From contig PVNI01000003.1 in assembly GCA_003001795.1 (NCBI GenBank), positions 62,001 through 126,000 of the forward strand: 64,000 bases of DNA. Reading direction: 5' to 3'. Position 1 is the first letter of the stretch. Each line of letters opens with the position of its first letter. This document shows positions 33,461 to 41,932 of this stretch, one piece after another. The stretch is from Actinomadura viridilutea. Lineage in GTDB: Bacteria; Actinomycetota; Actinomycetes; Streptosporangiales; Streptosporangiaceae. The notes beneath the pieces were generated by a model that was not told the origin of the DNA, searched no databases, and saw nothing but the letters and a program-made list of their open reading frames with translations. The position numbers and the translations under genes were made by a program.

Positions 33461-36400
33461 GGGGTGCCTCCTGTCTCTCCGTCATCCTGCGACGGACCCT
33501 CGCCATGCGCGCCGGCGGATCCGGCCGCGCCGCGAGCCTCGTCGCGCCCGCGGCGCACGCCGCGTTGCAGGCTCGCGAAACGATTCCGTACGACCTCGGC
33601 GGACTGGCTCTGCGCCTGCCGGCGCCGAGCCGCGGCCTCCTGCGGCGTCACCGCGCCGGGCACCCGGTTGCGGCCGGGCACCCGCTTGGGAAGGCCGGCG
33701 GCGGTGCGAGCGCCCGCCACGGGCCTGCGGACCGCCGCCTCCGCAGCCCGGAAGCCCTCGTCGGCCGGGGAATCCCAGCCCTTGGCCGGATCCCCGGACG
33801 ACCCGGTCCGTCGCTGGAACCACTCCGATTGCATCGCATCGAAGATAGGCGAGCGCTCAGGGGGACGCGTCGAGTCCTCCTGGCCGGACGAACCGGGCGC
33901 CGAAGACCGGGTCTGCGGCCGCGGTCCGCCCTGCGCCGACGGCTGATCCGGCGCGTGCGCCGGGGACGCCGGCACGGCGGGCATCTGCCCCGTGGACGAC
34001 GCCGACTGCGCGAACGGCTCGTCCGGGTACGGCGCGTCCGCGAACGAGGTCTCGTCCGCGGCCGCCGGTTCCGGGGACGGCGCGTCGTCCCAGCCACGGC
34101 CCCCGCCCGCGGGCTGCGCCGCGTCGGCCGGCCGCCGGCGCATCGGACGGCCCAGCCTGCCCGGCCGGACCGGGGGCATCGGGCCGGTCTCCCACGAGAC
34201 CTGCCGCTGCGGGCTCGGCTCGGGCACGGCGGGCTGCGCCTCCGGCACCACCGACTCGGGGCCGTGCAGGTGCGCGCCGGGCTTGCGGACGGGCAGATCG
34301 CCGCCGAAGCCGGACCGCTCGTCCCTGCGGTACCCGTCGTCGCCGTACGGGTCCTGCGCGTCCCCGCCGAAGCCGTCCGTGCCGAAGCCGTCCGCGCCGA
34401 AGCCGTCCGTGCCGAACGCGTCCCGCGGCTCGCGGTCGCCGGACATCGGGCCGGCGTCGCCGAAGGCGGCCTGCGGTCCCGTGGCGCCCGGCACGGGGTG
34501 CGCGCCGCTGCCGTCGACCGCGCCGTGCGGGCCGGTTCCGGCCACGGGCTGCGGCCCGGTCGCCTGCGGACCGTTCGCGCCGCGCAGCATCGGCTGCCCG
34601 CCGGTGCCGAACCGGTCGTCGCGCTCGGCCCGCTGGAACAGCCCGCCGCCCGAGGCGTGGCCGGATCCGGCCGCCGCGGAGGGCGCCGACACCCCGGCCA
34701 GCTGGCGTCCCGCCATGTCGCCGTCGCGGGCGCCGAAGCCGCGGCTGCCGACGCCGCCGCCCTCGCCGGGGGTGATCACGCTGTCCGGCAGCATCACGAA
34801 CGCGGTGAGCCCGCCGCCCTGCGCGGCGCGCAGCTCCACCCGGATGCCGTGCCGCACCGCCAGGCGGCCGACCACGAACAGGCCCATGCGGCGGGCCGCG
34901 GAGAAGTCGATGACCGGCGGGTTGGCCAGGCGCCAGTTGGCCTGCTCCAGCTCCTCCGGCGACATGCCCACGCCGTTGTCGTTGATCTGCAGCATGGCGC
35001 CGCCGCCGCTGAGCATCTGGCCGGAAACGGTCACCTTGGTGTGCTCGGCGGAGAACGTGGTGGCGTTCTCCACCAGCTCGGCCAGCAGGTGCACCAGGTC
35101 GTTGACGACCGGGCCGGCCACGGTCATGTCGCCCTGCACGCGCACCGCGACCCGCTCGTACTGCTCGACCTCCGACAGCGAGGCGCGCACCACGTCGATC
35201 AGCGGGACCGGGCGGTTCCACCGGCGCACCTGGTCCTGGCCGCCGAGGACCAGCAGGTTCTCGCAGTTGCGGCGCATGCGGGTGGCCAGGTGGTCCAGGC
35301 GGAACAGGTTGGCCAGCTGCTCTTCGTCCTGCTCGCTCTGCTCCAGCTCCTCGATCAGCCGCAGCTGGCGTTCGATGAGGGTCTGGCTGCGCCGCGACAG
35401 GTTGACGAACATCGCGTTGATGTTGCCGCGCAGCACCGCCTCGTCGGCGGCCAGCCGGACCGCCTCCCGGTGGACCTCGTCGAACGCCCGCGCCACCTGG
35501 CCGATCTCGTCCCTGGAGTCGATGTCGATGGGCTCGACCTCGATCCCCTCGGCGGCGGCCTGCGGGTCGCGCAGCCGGTCCACCAGGCTGGGCAGCCGGG
35601 TGCCGGCGATCTCCAGCGCGCTCTCCTGCAGGCGGCGCAGCGGCCGCACCATCGACCGGGCCACCACGACCACCGCGATCAGGACGGCGGCCAGCAGCAG
35701 GGCCAGCAGCACCGCGTCACGGGCGGCGGTGAACTCGGCGTCGTCGCGCAGCCGGTCCACGCGGCGGCTCACGTCGCCGCGCAGCCGGGTCTCCACCTGC
35801 TGCATCCGGTCGATGCGGGCGGTGGAGTCGCGGACCCACTCCGCCGCCTGGCGCGGACCGAGCGGCCGGATGATCAGGCTGGTCGACCGGCCGGCGAGGG
35901 TCAGCGCCTGGGCGCGGGTGAACTCCGCGCGGTCCAGCTCGGGACCGGTGACGGTGTCGTCGTAGAGCCGCTGCTCCCGCAGGTCGGCCGAGGCGCGGAA
36001 GTCGGCCAGGCCCCGGCTCATGTCCGAACGGGCGTCCTGGACGCCCTGCAGGGTCTCGGGCTCGAACCGGCTGTCCCACAGGGCCGCGGCGATCAGCGCG
36101 CGCTCCCGGGACGCGGCGTCCTTGGCCCGCGACAGCGACACCAGCGTCAGCAGGCTGCGCGCGACGTCGGGGTCCTTGGCGTCGTAGGCCGCCACCACCA
36201 GGTGGGACAGGATGTCGTCGTTGAACTCGCTGTACTTGTCGACGACCAGCGCCGGGCTCAGCTTCGCGGCCACGGACCGCAGGGCCGGCATGGACCGCAT
36301 CCGGTTGTCGATGTTGGCCAGTCCCAGCCGCAGCTGCCTGCCGGAGACGTCGGCGTCGGCGACGGCCTCGCGGTATTCGCGGGCCGCGGCGTCCACCGCC

Positions 36401-36765
36401 GCCTGGCGCTGCCGCAGGGTGTCGTCGTCCACCGCCCGGGCGCCGCCCGCGGCCCGCTGGGCCATGGCGTCGCGCTCGTTCTGCAGCGCCTGGGACAGCA
36501 CGCTCAGGCGGCTACCGATCGCGGCCAGATCGCTGCTGCGCCCGTACTCCCGAGCGTTCTCGACGGAGCTCACGACCCGACCGCCGGCCAGCACGGCGGC
36601 CACGGCCGTCGGGATCGCGATGACGGCGATCAGACGTGTGGTCACGCGCCAGTTGCGCAGCCGCAGCCACCCGCCGGAACCCCCTTTGCGCTCGGGTTCT
36701 TTGCCGGTAGTGGGCGCTGCCCGGGGGGACTGCGGGGCGCCCTCGGCCCCTTCCGCTGTGCGCAC
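33457..36765 (-). CDS. Conservon sensor histidine kinase (CvnA type)
   Basis: This 1102-residue membrane kinase has a cytoplasmic start, TM1 (about 43-64), an extracellular helical NIT (nitrate/nitrite sensor-like) region (about 65-345), TM2 (about 347-370), HAMP (to about 445), a dimerisation helix (NLSRRSQTLIERQLRLIEELEQ) and an ATPase domain (ELVENATTFSAEHT is the N box; DNGVGMSPEEL is G1). The last 400 residues are a Gly/Pro/Asp-rich, low-complexity tail with GFGADGFGTDGFGGD repeats. The dimerisation helix lacks the usual His-Glu-x-x-Thr/Asn H box; kinases of this group often do. First gene of the conservon, GTG start 36765. Confidence 0.9.
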   Translation of the reverse strand: MRTAEGAEGAPQSPRAAPTTGKEPERKGGSGGWLRLRNWRVTTRLIAVIAIPTAVAAVLAGGRVVSSVENAREYGRSSDLAAIGSRLSVLSQALQNERDAMAQRAAGGARAVDDDTLRQRQAAVDAAAREYREAVADADVSGRQLRLGLANIDNRMRSMPALRSVAAKLSPALVVDKYSEFNDDILSHLVVAAYDAKDPDVARSLLTLVSLSRAKDAASRERALIAAALWDSRFEPETLQGVQDARSDMSRGLADFRASADLREQRLYDDTVTGPELDRAEFTRAQALTLAGRSTSLIIRPLGPRQAAEWVRDSTARIDRMQQVETRLRGDVSRRVDRLRDDAEFTAARDAVLLALLLAAVLIAVVVVARSMVRPLRRLQESALEIAGTRLPSLVDRLRDPQAAAEGIEVEPIDIDSRDEIGQVARAFDEVHREAVRLAADEAVLRGNINAMFVNLSRRSQTLIERQLRLIEELEQSEQDEEQLANLFRLDHLATRMRRNCENLLVLGGQDQVRRWNRPVPLIDVVRASLSEVEQYERVAVRVQGDMTVAGPVVNDLVHLLAELVENATTFSAEHTKVTVSGQMLSGGGAMLQINDNGVGMSPEELEQANWRLANPPVIDFSAARRMGLFVVGRLAVRHGIRVELRAAQGGGLTAFVMLPDSVITPGEGGGVGSRGFGARDGDMAGRQLAGVSAPSAAAGSGHASGGGLFQRAERDDRFGTGGQPMLRGANGPQATGPQPVAGTGPHGAVDGSGAHPVPGATGPQAAFGDAGPMSGDREPRDAFGTDGFGADGFGTDGFGGDAQDPYGDDGYRRDERSGFGGDLPVRKPGAHLHGPESVVPEAQPAVPEPSPQRQVSWETGPMPPVRPGRLGRPMRRRPADAAQPAGGGRGWDDAPSPEPAAADETSFADAPYPDEPFAQSASSTGQMPAVPASPAHAPDQPSAQGGPRPQTRSSAPGSSGQEDSTRPPERSPIFDAMQSEWFQRRTGSSGDPAKGWDSPADEGFRAAEAAVRRPVAGARTAAGLPKRVPGRNRVPGAVTPQEAAARRRQAQSQSAEVVRNRFASLQRGVRRGRDEARGAAGSAGAHGEGPSQDDGETGGTP

Positions 36766-37076
36766 TGCCCTCCGCTACCTCTCAATGGACGACCGCTCGC
36801 GGCCCACGCTGCCCCGAACGCGATTCTCCAATTGCGTCCCAAGGGCCACTGCGGGCGAGCGCGGAACATTGCAACACAGAGCTACCACCACAGCCAACCC
36901 GAATGATCACAGAGGTCATAACTTGTGATGGATGGCTGCGAGATGTCACAGATTGCTTTCACTCGTTCACATTTATGCATGTAAAGTGGCATCTTGCGAC
37001 ACACGCCGCGCCCGTGCGCTACGCTCCCCGACCGTTGAAAGATCACTTTCATCTCCCCGCATCACGGAGCGTTGCA
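36766..37076. promoter_or_regulatory. Divergent promoter region, A/T-rich, with inverted repeat
   Basis: This 311-base gap separates the conservon from the divergent ABC transporter operon and is clearly richer in A/T than its surroundings. It must contain both promoters. TGAAAG-ATCA-CTTTCA (37036-37051), a six-base inverted repeat 25 bases upstream of the lipoprotein start, is a candidate operator. A looser pair (TGATCACA at about 36904 and TTGTGATG at about 36924) lies in the middle. No gene is visible. Confidence 0.5.
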
Positions 37077-38066
37077 ATGCATGCACTCCATCGCCGTACC
37101 GTTCTCGCCGGAGCCCTCGCCCTGACCGTGGCCGCCTCGGCCGCCGCCTGCGGGGACTCCGACAAGGGCGAGTCCGCCACCGGCCTGGAGAAGTCCGAGA
37201 TCACCGTGGGCACCATGCCGGTCGGCGACACCGCGCCGCTGCAGCTGGCCATCACCCGCGGCCTGTTCAAGGCCGAAGGGCTGACGGTCAAGACCCAGAC
37301 CATCAACGGCGGCGCCGACGCGATCCCCCGGCTGAAGGGCGGTCAGCTCGACATCTCCTTCGGCAACTACGTGTCCTTCTTCTCGGCCGCCGCCCAGGGC
37401 GCGTTCAAGCCCAAGATCGTCGCGGAGGCGTTCTCCAGCGGGCCGAAGACCCACACCCTGCTGGTGGCCAAGGACTCCCCGATCCGCAGCATCGCGGACC
37501 TGAAGGACAAGAAGATCGGGGTCAACACCAAGCGCAACGTCAGCACGCTGATGGTGCGCTCGGCCGCCAAGCCGGCCGGCGTCGAGCTGGACGAGGACAA
37601 GAACTTCGTCGAGGTCCCGCCGCCCAACATGGAGGCGGCCCTGAAGTCCGGCAGCGTCGACGCCGTCCAGGCCATCGAGCCGTTCGGCACCCAGATCCAG
37701 CAGAAGCTGGGCGCCCGCCTGCTGGCCGACCTGTCCAGCGGCGCCACCGCGGACTTCCCCATCGCCGGCTACGCCACCACCGAGGAGTTCGCGGCCAAGA
37801 ACCCCAAGACCGTCGCCGCCTTCCAGCGGGCCCTCATCAAGGCGCAGGGCATGGCCGCCGACCGCAAGGTCGTCCAGGACATCCTGCCCAAGTACGCGCG
37901 CGGCATCACCGCCGAGGTGGCCGCCACGATGAGCTACGGCACCTACCCGACCTCGCTGAACGCCACCCGGCTGCAGCGCGTGGCGGACGTGATGCAGCAG
38001 TTCGGGATCATCAAGCAGCCGCTTGACGTCAAGCCGCTGCTCGTCACCGGGGAATCGTCCGGATGA
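37077..38066 (+). CDS. NitT/TauT-type ABC transporter substrate-binding lipoprotein
   Basis: This 329-residue lipoprotein has signal peptide MHALHRRTVLAGALALTVAA with a lipobox ending AAAC. The mature part has the NMT1/SsuA-like two-lobed pattern: ITVGTMPVGDTAPLQLAITRGLFKAEGL, the IPRLKGGQLDISFGNYVSFF ligand loop and VPPPNMEAALKSGSVDAVQAIEPFG. Relatives bind sulfonates, nitrate, thiamine-pyrimidine precursors, riboflavin or aromatic acids. The monooxygenase downstream argues for an organic substrate to be oxidised. ATG 37077 (GGAG eight bases upstream). The stop overlaps the next start (ATGA). Confidence 0.92.
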   Translation: MHALHRRTVLAGALALTVAASAAACGDSDKGESATGLEKSEITVGTMPVGDTAPLQLAITRGLFKAEGLTVKTQTINGGADAIPRLKGGQLDISFGNYVSFFSAAAQGAFKPKIVAEAFSSGPKTHTLLVAKDSPIRSIADLKDKKIGVNTKRNVSTLMVRSAAKPAGVELDEDKNFVEVPPPNMEAALKSGSVDAVQAIEPFGTQIQQKLGARLLADLSSGATADFPIAGYATTEEFAAKNPKTVAAFQRALIKAQGMAADRKVVQDILPKYARGITAEVAATMSYGTYPTSLNATRLQRVADVMQQFGIIKQPLDVKPLLVTGESSG

Positions 38067-38842
38067 TCAAGGCCCGGCGTTTCGCGCTCGGCGCCGCGGG
38101 TGCGGTCGGGGCGATCCTCGTCGTCGAGGCGGTCAACCGCCTCGGGCTGGTCGACGAGGACGCCCTGCCCGCCGCGACGACGATCCTCGGGGAGGCGGGG
38201 CGGCTGGCCGTCGACGGCGACTTCCTGGTCGACGTCGGCGACACCCTGCGGGCCTGGGCCGGGGGTCTGCTGCTCGCGGTGGCGGTCGCGGTCCCCCTCG
38301 GCGTGCTGCTGGGCTCGGTCCCCTTCCTGGGGACCGCCTCCCGGTTCCTGGTGGAGATGTGCCGCCCCATCCCGTCGGTGGCGCTGATCCCCCTGGTGCT
38401 CATCGTCTTCTCCTCGGTCACCCAGCAGAAGATGGCGTTGATCTTCTACGCCGCGCTGTGGCCGATCCTCATCAACACCCTGTACGCGCTGCGGGACGTC
38501 GACCCGGTCGCCAAGGAGAGCCTGCGCGCGTTCGGGTTCGGCGAGGGGTCGGTGCTGTGGCGGGTGTCGCTGCCCAGCGCCGCGCCGTTCATCGCCACCG
38601 GCGTGCGCATCGCCGCCTCGGTCGGCCTCATCGTCGTCATCAGCGCCGAGCTGCTGGCGGGCGGCGGCGAGGGCGTCGGCATCTTCCTCATGGAGAGCCA
38701 GGCCGGCGGCGGCGACACCGCGGTCATGCTCGCCGGCGCCTGCTGGGCGGGGGCGCTGGGGCTGGCGGTCAACGCGGGCCTGGTCGGGCTCGAACGGATC
38801 GCCTTCCGCTGGAACACCGCCCGCGTGGAGGGAGTCTCATGA
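38063..38842 (+). CDS. NitT/TauT-type ABC permease 1
   Basis: This 259-residue permease of the SsuC/TauC group has six or seven helices and the coupling motif ESLRAFGFGEGSVLWRVSLPSAAPFIATGVRIA (the EAA loop), with MCRPIPSVALIPLVLIVF before it. It starts at ATG 38063 inside the stop of the binding-protein gene and itself overlaps permease 2. Two different permease genes imply a heterodimeric channel. Confidence 0.92.
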   Translation: MIKARRFALGAAGAVGAILVVEAVNRLGLVDEDALPAATTILGEAGRLAVDGDFLVDVGDTLRAWAGGLLLAVAVAVPLGVLLGSVPFLGTASRFLVEMCRPIPSVALIPLVLIVFSSVTQQKMALIFYAALWPILINTLYALRDVDPVAKESLRAFGFGEGSVLWRVSLPSAAPFIATGVRIAASVGLIVVISAELLAGGGEGVGIFLMESQAGGGDTAVMLAGACWAGALGLAVNAGLVGLERIAFRWNTARVEGVS

Positions 38843-39636
38843 CACGGCTGCTGCGCGGGACCGCCGAGCGGCTGTGGCTGGTCGCGCTCGCGGTGATCGC
38901 CTGGGAGGCCGGCACCCGGGCGGCCGACGAGGAGTACTTCCCGCCCCCGTCGACGATCGTCTCCGCGCTGCACGAGATGTGGTTCTCCGGCCCGGCCTCG
39001 CAGGCGTTCCTCACCGACAAGGCGGTGGACGACTTCTCCACCAGCCTGGGCCATCTGTTCGGCGGCTGGCTGATCTCCTGCGTGATCGGCGTCGCGCTCG
39101 GCGTGGCGATCGGCCGGTTCCGGGCGCTGAACGACATGCTCGACCCGGTGCTGCAGTTCCTGCGCGCCGTCCCCCCGCCCACGCTGCTGCCCTTCTTCAT
39201 CATCGTGTTCCAGCTGGGCGCCACCATGCAGATCGTCACGATCGCGTTCGGCGTGGTGTGGCCGGTGCTGCTCAACAGCGCCGACGGGGTGCGCACCGTG
39301 GACTCCCTGCAGCTGGAGACCGCGCGGGTGTTCGGCCTGTCGCGGTACCGGCGCCTGGTGACGGTGATCCTGCCCGCCGCCGCGCCGAAGATCTTCGCGG
39401 GGCTGCGGGTCAGCCTCGCCTTCGCGCTCATCCTCATGGTGCTGTCGGAGCTGGTCGGCAGCACCGCGGGCATCGGCGCCCAGCTGATCGGCGCGCAGCG
39501 CGACTTCGACCTGCCCGCCATGTGGGCCGGCATCGTGATGCTGGGCGTGCTGGGCGTGCTGTTCAACAGCGCGTTCCTGCTGTTGGAACGGCGGCTGCTC
39601 GCCTGGCACAGTGGCGCCCGCAGGCTCGCCAACTGA
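38839..39636 (+). CDS. NitT/TauT-type ABC permease 2
   Basis: This 265-residue permease starts at ATG 38839 (ATGA overlap). It has about six helices, FLRAVPPPTLLPFFIIVFQLG, and the EAA loop ETARVFGLSRYRRLVTVILPAAAPKIFAGLRVS. It shares design but little sequence with permease 1, consistent with the two halves of one channel. The 73 bases after it contain a fresh ribosome site for the ATPase gene. Confidence 0.92.
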   Translation: MTRLLRGTAERLWLVALAVIAWEAGTRAADEEYFPPPSTIVSALHEMWFSGPASQAFLTDKAVDDFSTSLGHLFGGWLISCVIGVALGVAIGRFRALNDMLDPVLQFLRAVPPPTLLPFFIIVFQLGATMQIVTIAFGVVWPVLLNSADGVRTVDSLQLETARVFGLSRYRRLVTVILPAAAPKIFAGLRVSLAFALILMVLSELVGSTAGIGAQLIGAQRDFDLPAMWAGIVMLGVLGVLFNSAFLLLERRLLAWHSGARRLAN

Positions 39637-39709
39637 ATCGCCCCGGGGGCGCGGGGGCCGCCCCCCTCGCGAGGACGCTCCTCGCCACCACCAAGAGAGG
39701 GAGTACGTC

Positions 39710-40543
39710 GTGCTCGAGATAGCCGCCCTCAGCCACACCTACCCGGACGGACACGTCGCGATCCGCGGCATCGACCTCACCGTCCCGGACGGCCAGCTGG
39801 TCAGCATCGTCGGGCCGTCCGGCTGCGGCAAGTCCACGCTGCTGCGCTGCATCGCGGGGCTGATCCGCCCCACCGGCGGGAAGGTCGTCCTCAACGGACA
39901 GCCGGTCACCGGCGTGCCCGAAGGGCTGGCCGTGGTCTTCCAGGACTACAGCCGCTCGCTGTTCCCGTGGCTGACGGTGCGCGACAACGTGGCGCTGCCG
40001 CTGCGCCGCCGCGGCAAGTCCAAGGCGGAGCGGCGGGAGGCGGCGATGGCCGCCCTGGAGTCGGTGGGGCTGGCCGGCGCCGCCCGCAAGTACCCCTGGC
40101 AGCTGTCGGGCGGCATGCAGCAGCGGGTGTCGATCGCCCGCGCGCTGGCCTACCAGCCCTCGCTGCTGCTCATGGACGAGCCGTTCGGCTCGGTGGACGC
40201 CCAGACCCGCGAGGACCTGGAGGACCTGGTCCTGCAGGTGCACCGGGCGGAGAAGATGACCATCCTGCTGGTCACGCACGACATCGACGAGAGCGTCTAC
40301 GTCGGCGACCGGGTGGTGGTCCTCGGCCCGTCCCCCACCGGGGTGGTCGCCGACGTGCCGGTGCCCCTGCCGTCCGAGCGCGACCAGATCGAGACGCGGG
40401 CGCTGCCGGAGTTCATCGGCACCCGCGCGAAGGTCGGCCGGCTCGTCCGCGGCGGCCACGGCGGGGCCGATGTCACGAACGCCGGTCCGGCGACGCCCGA
40501 CCCGCGCGCGGCCGACGTCAGGGCCGCGTGCTCGGACGGCTGA
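39710..40543 (+). CDS. NitT/TauT-type ABC ATP-binding protein
   Basis: This 277-residue ATPase has Walker A GPSGCGKST, the Q loop VVFQDYSRSLFPWLTVRDNV, signature LSGGMQQR, Walker B LLLMDEPFGSVD and the H loop LLVTHDIDES. GTG 39710 with AGAGGGAG seven bases upstream is chosen, because the open frame further upstream has no similarity. The C-terminal 35 residues are Ala/Gly/Asp-rich. Completes the importer made by the preceding three genes. Confidence 0.93.
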   Translation: MLEIAALSHTYPDGHVAIRGIDLTVPDGQLVSIVGPSGCGKSTLLRCIAGLIRPTGGKVVLNGQPVTGVPEGLAVVFQDYSRSLFPWLTVRDNVALPLRRRGKSKAERREAAMAALESVGLAGAARKYPWQLSGGMQQRVSIARALAYQPSLLLMDEPFGSVDAQTREDLEDLVLQVHRAEKMTILLVTHDIDESVYVGDRVVVLGPSPTGVVADVPVPLPSERDQIETRALPEFIGTRAKVGRLVRGGHGGADVTNAGPATPDPRAADVRAACSDG

Positions 40544-40620
40544 GACGGCCGGGGCGACCGGCCCGTCCGAACGCCGGGCCCGGCAGAGGAAATAAAAGGA
40601 CGGAAAGGCGATAACACCAT

Positions 40621-41886
40621 ATGGACGTACTCGTCGTCGGAGCGGGCATCGGCGGTCTCACCACGGCGCTGAGCCTGCACGAGGCGGGGATGCGCACGCG
40701 GATCGTCGAGGCCGCCACCCGGCTGCGGCCGCTCAGCGTCGGCATCAACCTGCTGCCGCACGCCGTGCGCGAGCTGACCGAGCTGGGGCTGGGCGACCGG
40801 CTCGCCGACACCGGCGTCGAGCCCGCCCAGATGGTCCACTTCGACCGGCACGGCGGACGGATCTGGGCGGAGCCGCGCGGCACCGCGCAGGGCTACCGCT
40901 GGCCCCAGTACTCGATCCACCGCGGCGAGCTGCAGATGATCCTGCTCGACGCCGTCCGCGAGCGGCTCGGCGCGGACGCCGTGCGCACCGGGACCGTGTT
41001 CGAGACCTTCGAGCAGGACGACTCGGGCGTGCGGGTGCGGCTGCGCGACCGTGCGAGCGGCGCGGTCGAGACCGAGCGCTGCGACGTGCTGGTCGGGGCG
41101 GACGGGTTCCGCTCGACGGTGCGGGCGGTGCTCTACCCCGACGAGCCCGGGCCGCTGTGGAACGGCGTGCGGCTGTGGCGCGGCATGACCGAGGGCGAGC
41201 CGTTCCTGGACGGCCGCACCATGGCCGTGGCGGGCAGCAACGCCGCCGTCAAGCTGGTCGTCTACCCGATCTCGCGGAAGGCCGAGCGGGAGGGGCGGGC
41301 GCTGCTCAACTGGGTCGCCGAGGTCAAGGTCGTCGACGAGGGGATCACCGAGGCGCCCGACACGGAGACCCGGGAGGGCCGGCTGGAGGACTTCCTGCCG
41401 TACTTCGCCGACTGGCGGTTCGACTGGCTGGACGTGCCCGCGCTGCTGTCGTCGACCGAGCGGATCCTCGAGCACAAGATGATCGACCGGGACCCGCTGC
41501 CGGCCTGGACCCACGGGCGGGTCACCCTGCTCGGCGACGCGGCCCACCCGATGTACCCGATCGGCTCCAACGGCGGCTCGCAGGCCGTGCTGGACGCCCG
41601 CGTCCTGGCGCACGAGCTCGCCCAGGCCGACGACCCCGCCGAGGGGCTGGCCGCCTACGACAAGGCGCGCCGCGAGCCGGTCAACGCGATCGTGCTGGCG
41701 TGCCGCGACATGCCCGCCGACCGCATCCTGCACACGGTGAGCGAACGCGCCCCGGACGGCTTCGAGCGGATCGAGGACGTGCTCAGCGCCGAGGAGCTCG
41801 AGGCCATCAGCAACGCCTACCGGCAGACGTCGTTCTCGGACGTGGAGGCGCTGAACAACCGCCCGTCCCTGAGCGTCCGCCGCTAG
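40621..41886 (+). CDS. FAD-dependent monooxygenase (PhzS/salicylate hydroxylase-like)
   Basis: This is a 421-residue group A flavin monooxygenase. It has the FAD motif VVGAGIGGLTTALSLHEAG at the N-terminus, the DG motif DVLVGADGFRSTVR, and the second FAD motif TLLGDAAHPMYPIGSNGGSQA (about residue 304). It would hydroxylate an aromatic ring with NAD(P)H and O2. The GINLLPHAVRELTELGLG segment is typical of the flavin-dependent oxidoreductase group that includes PhzS. The leader is unusually purine/AT-rich (AGGAAATAAAAGGACGGAAAGG) for this genome. Placed 77 bases after the ABC operon, it probably acts on the imported compound. Confidence 0.9.
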   Translation: MDVLVVGAGIGGLTTALSLHEAGMRTRIVEAATRLRPLSVGINLLPHAVRELTELGLGDRLADTGVEPAQMVHFDRHGGRIWAEPRGTAQGYRWPQYSIHRGELQMILLDAVRERLGADAVRTGTVFETFEQDDSGVRVRLRDRASGAVETERCDVLVGADGFRSTVRAVLYPDEPGPLWNGVRLWRGMTEGEPFLDGRTMAVAGSNAAVKLVVYPISRKAEREGRALLNWVAEVKVVDEGITEAPDTETREGRLEDFLPYFADWRFDWLDVPALLSSTERILEHKMIDRDPLPAWTHGRVTLLGDAAHPMYPIGSNGGSQAVLDARVLAHELAQADDPAEGLAAYDKARREPVNAIVLACRDMPADRILHTVSERAPDGFERIEDVLSAEELEAISNAYRQTSFSDVEALNNRPSLSVRR

Positions 41887-41932
41887 CCGCCCCTCTCACC
41901 CGGCGCCCTCCGCGGCCGCGCCTCCCGCGGCC

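Noticed and set aside
33505..36906. 1133-codon plus-strand frame over the conservon kinase
   Set aside because: Antisense to a complete sensor kinase; composition typical of shadow frames.
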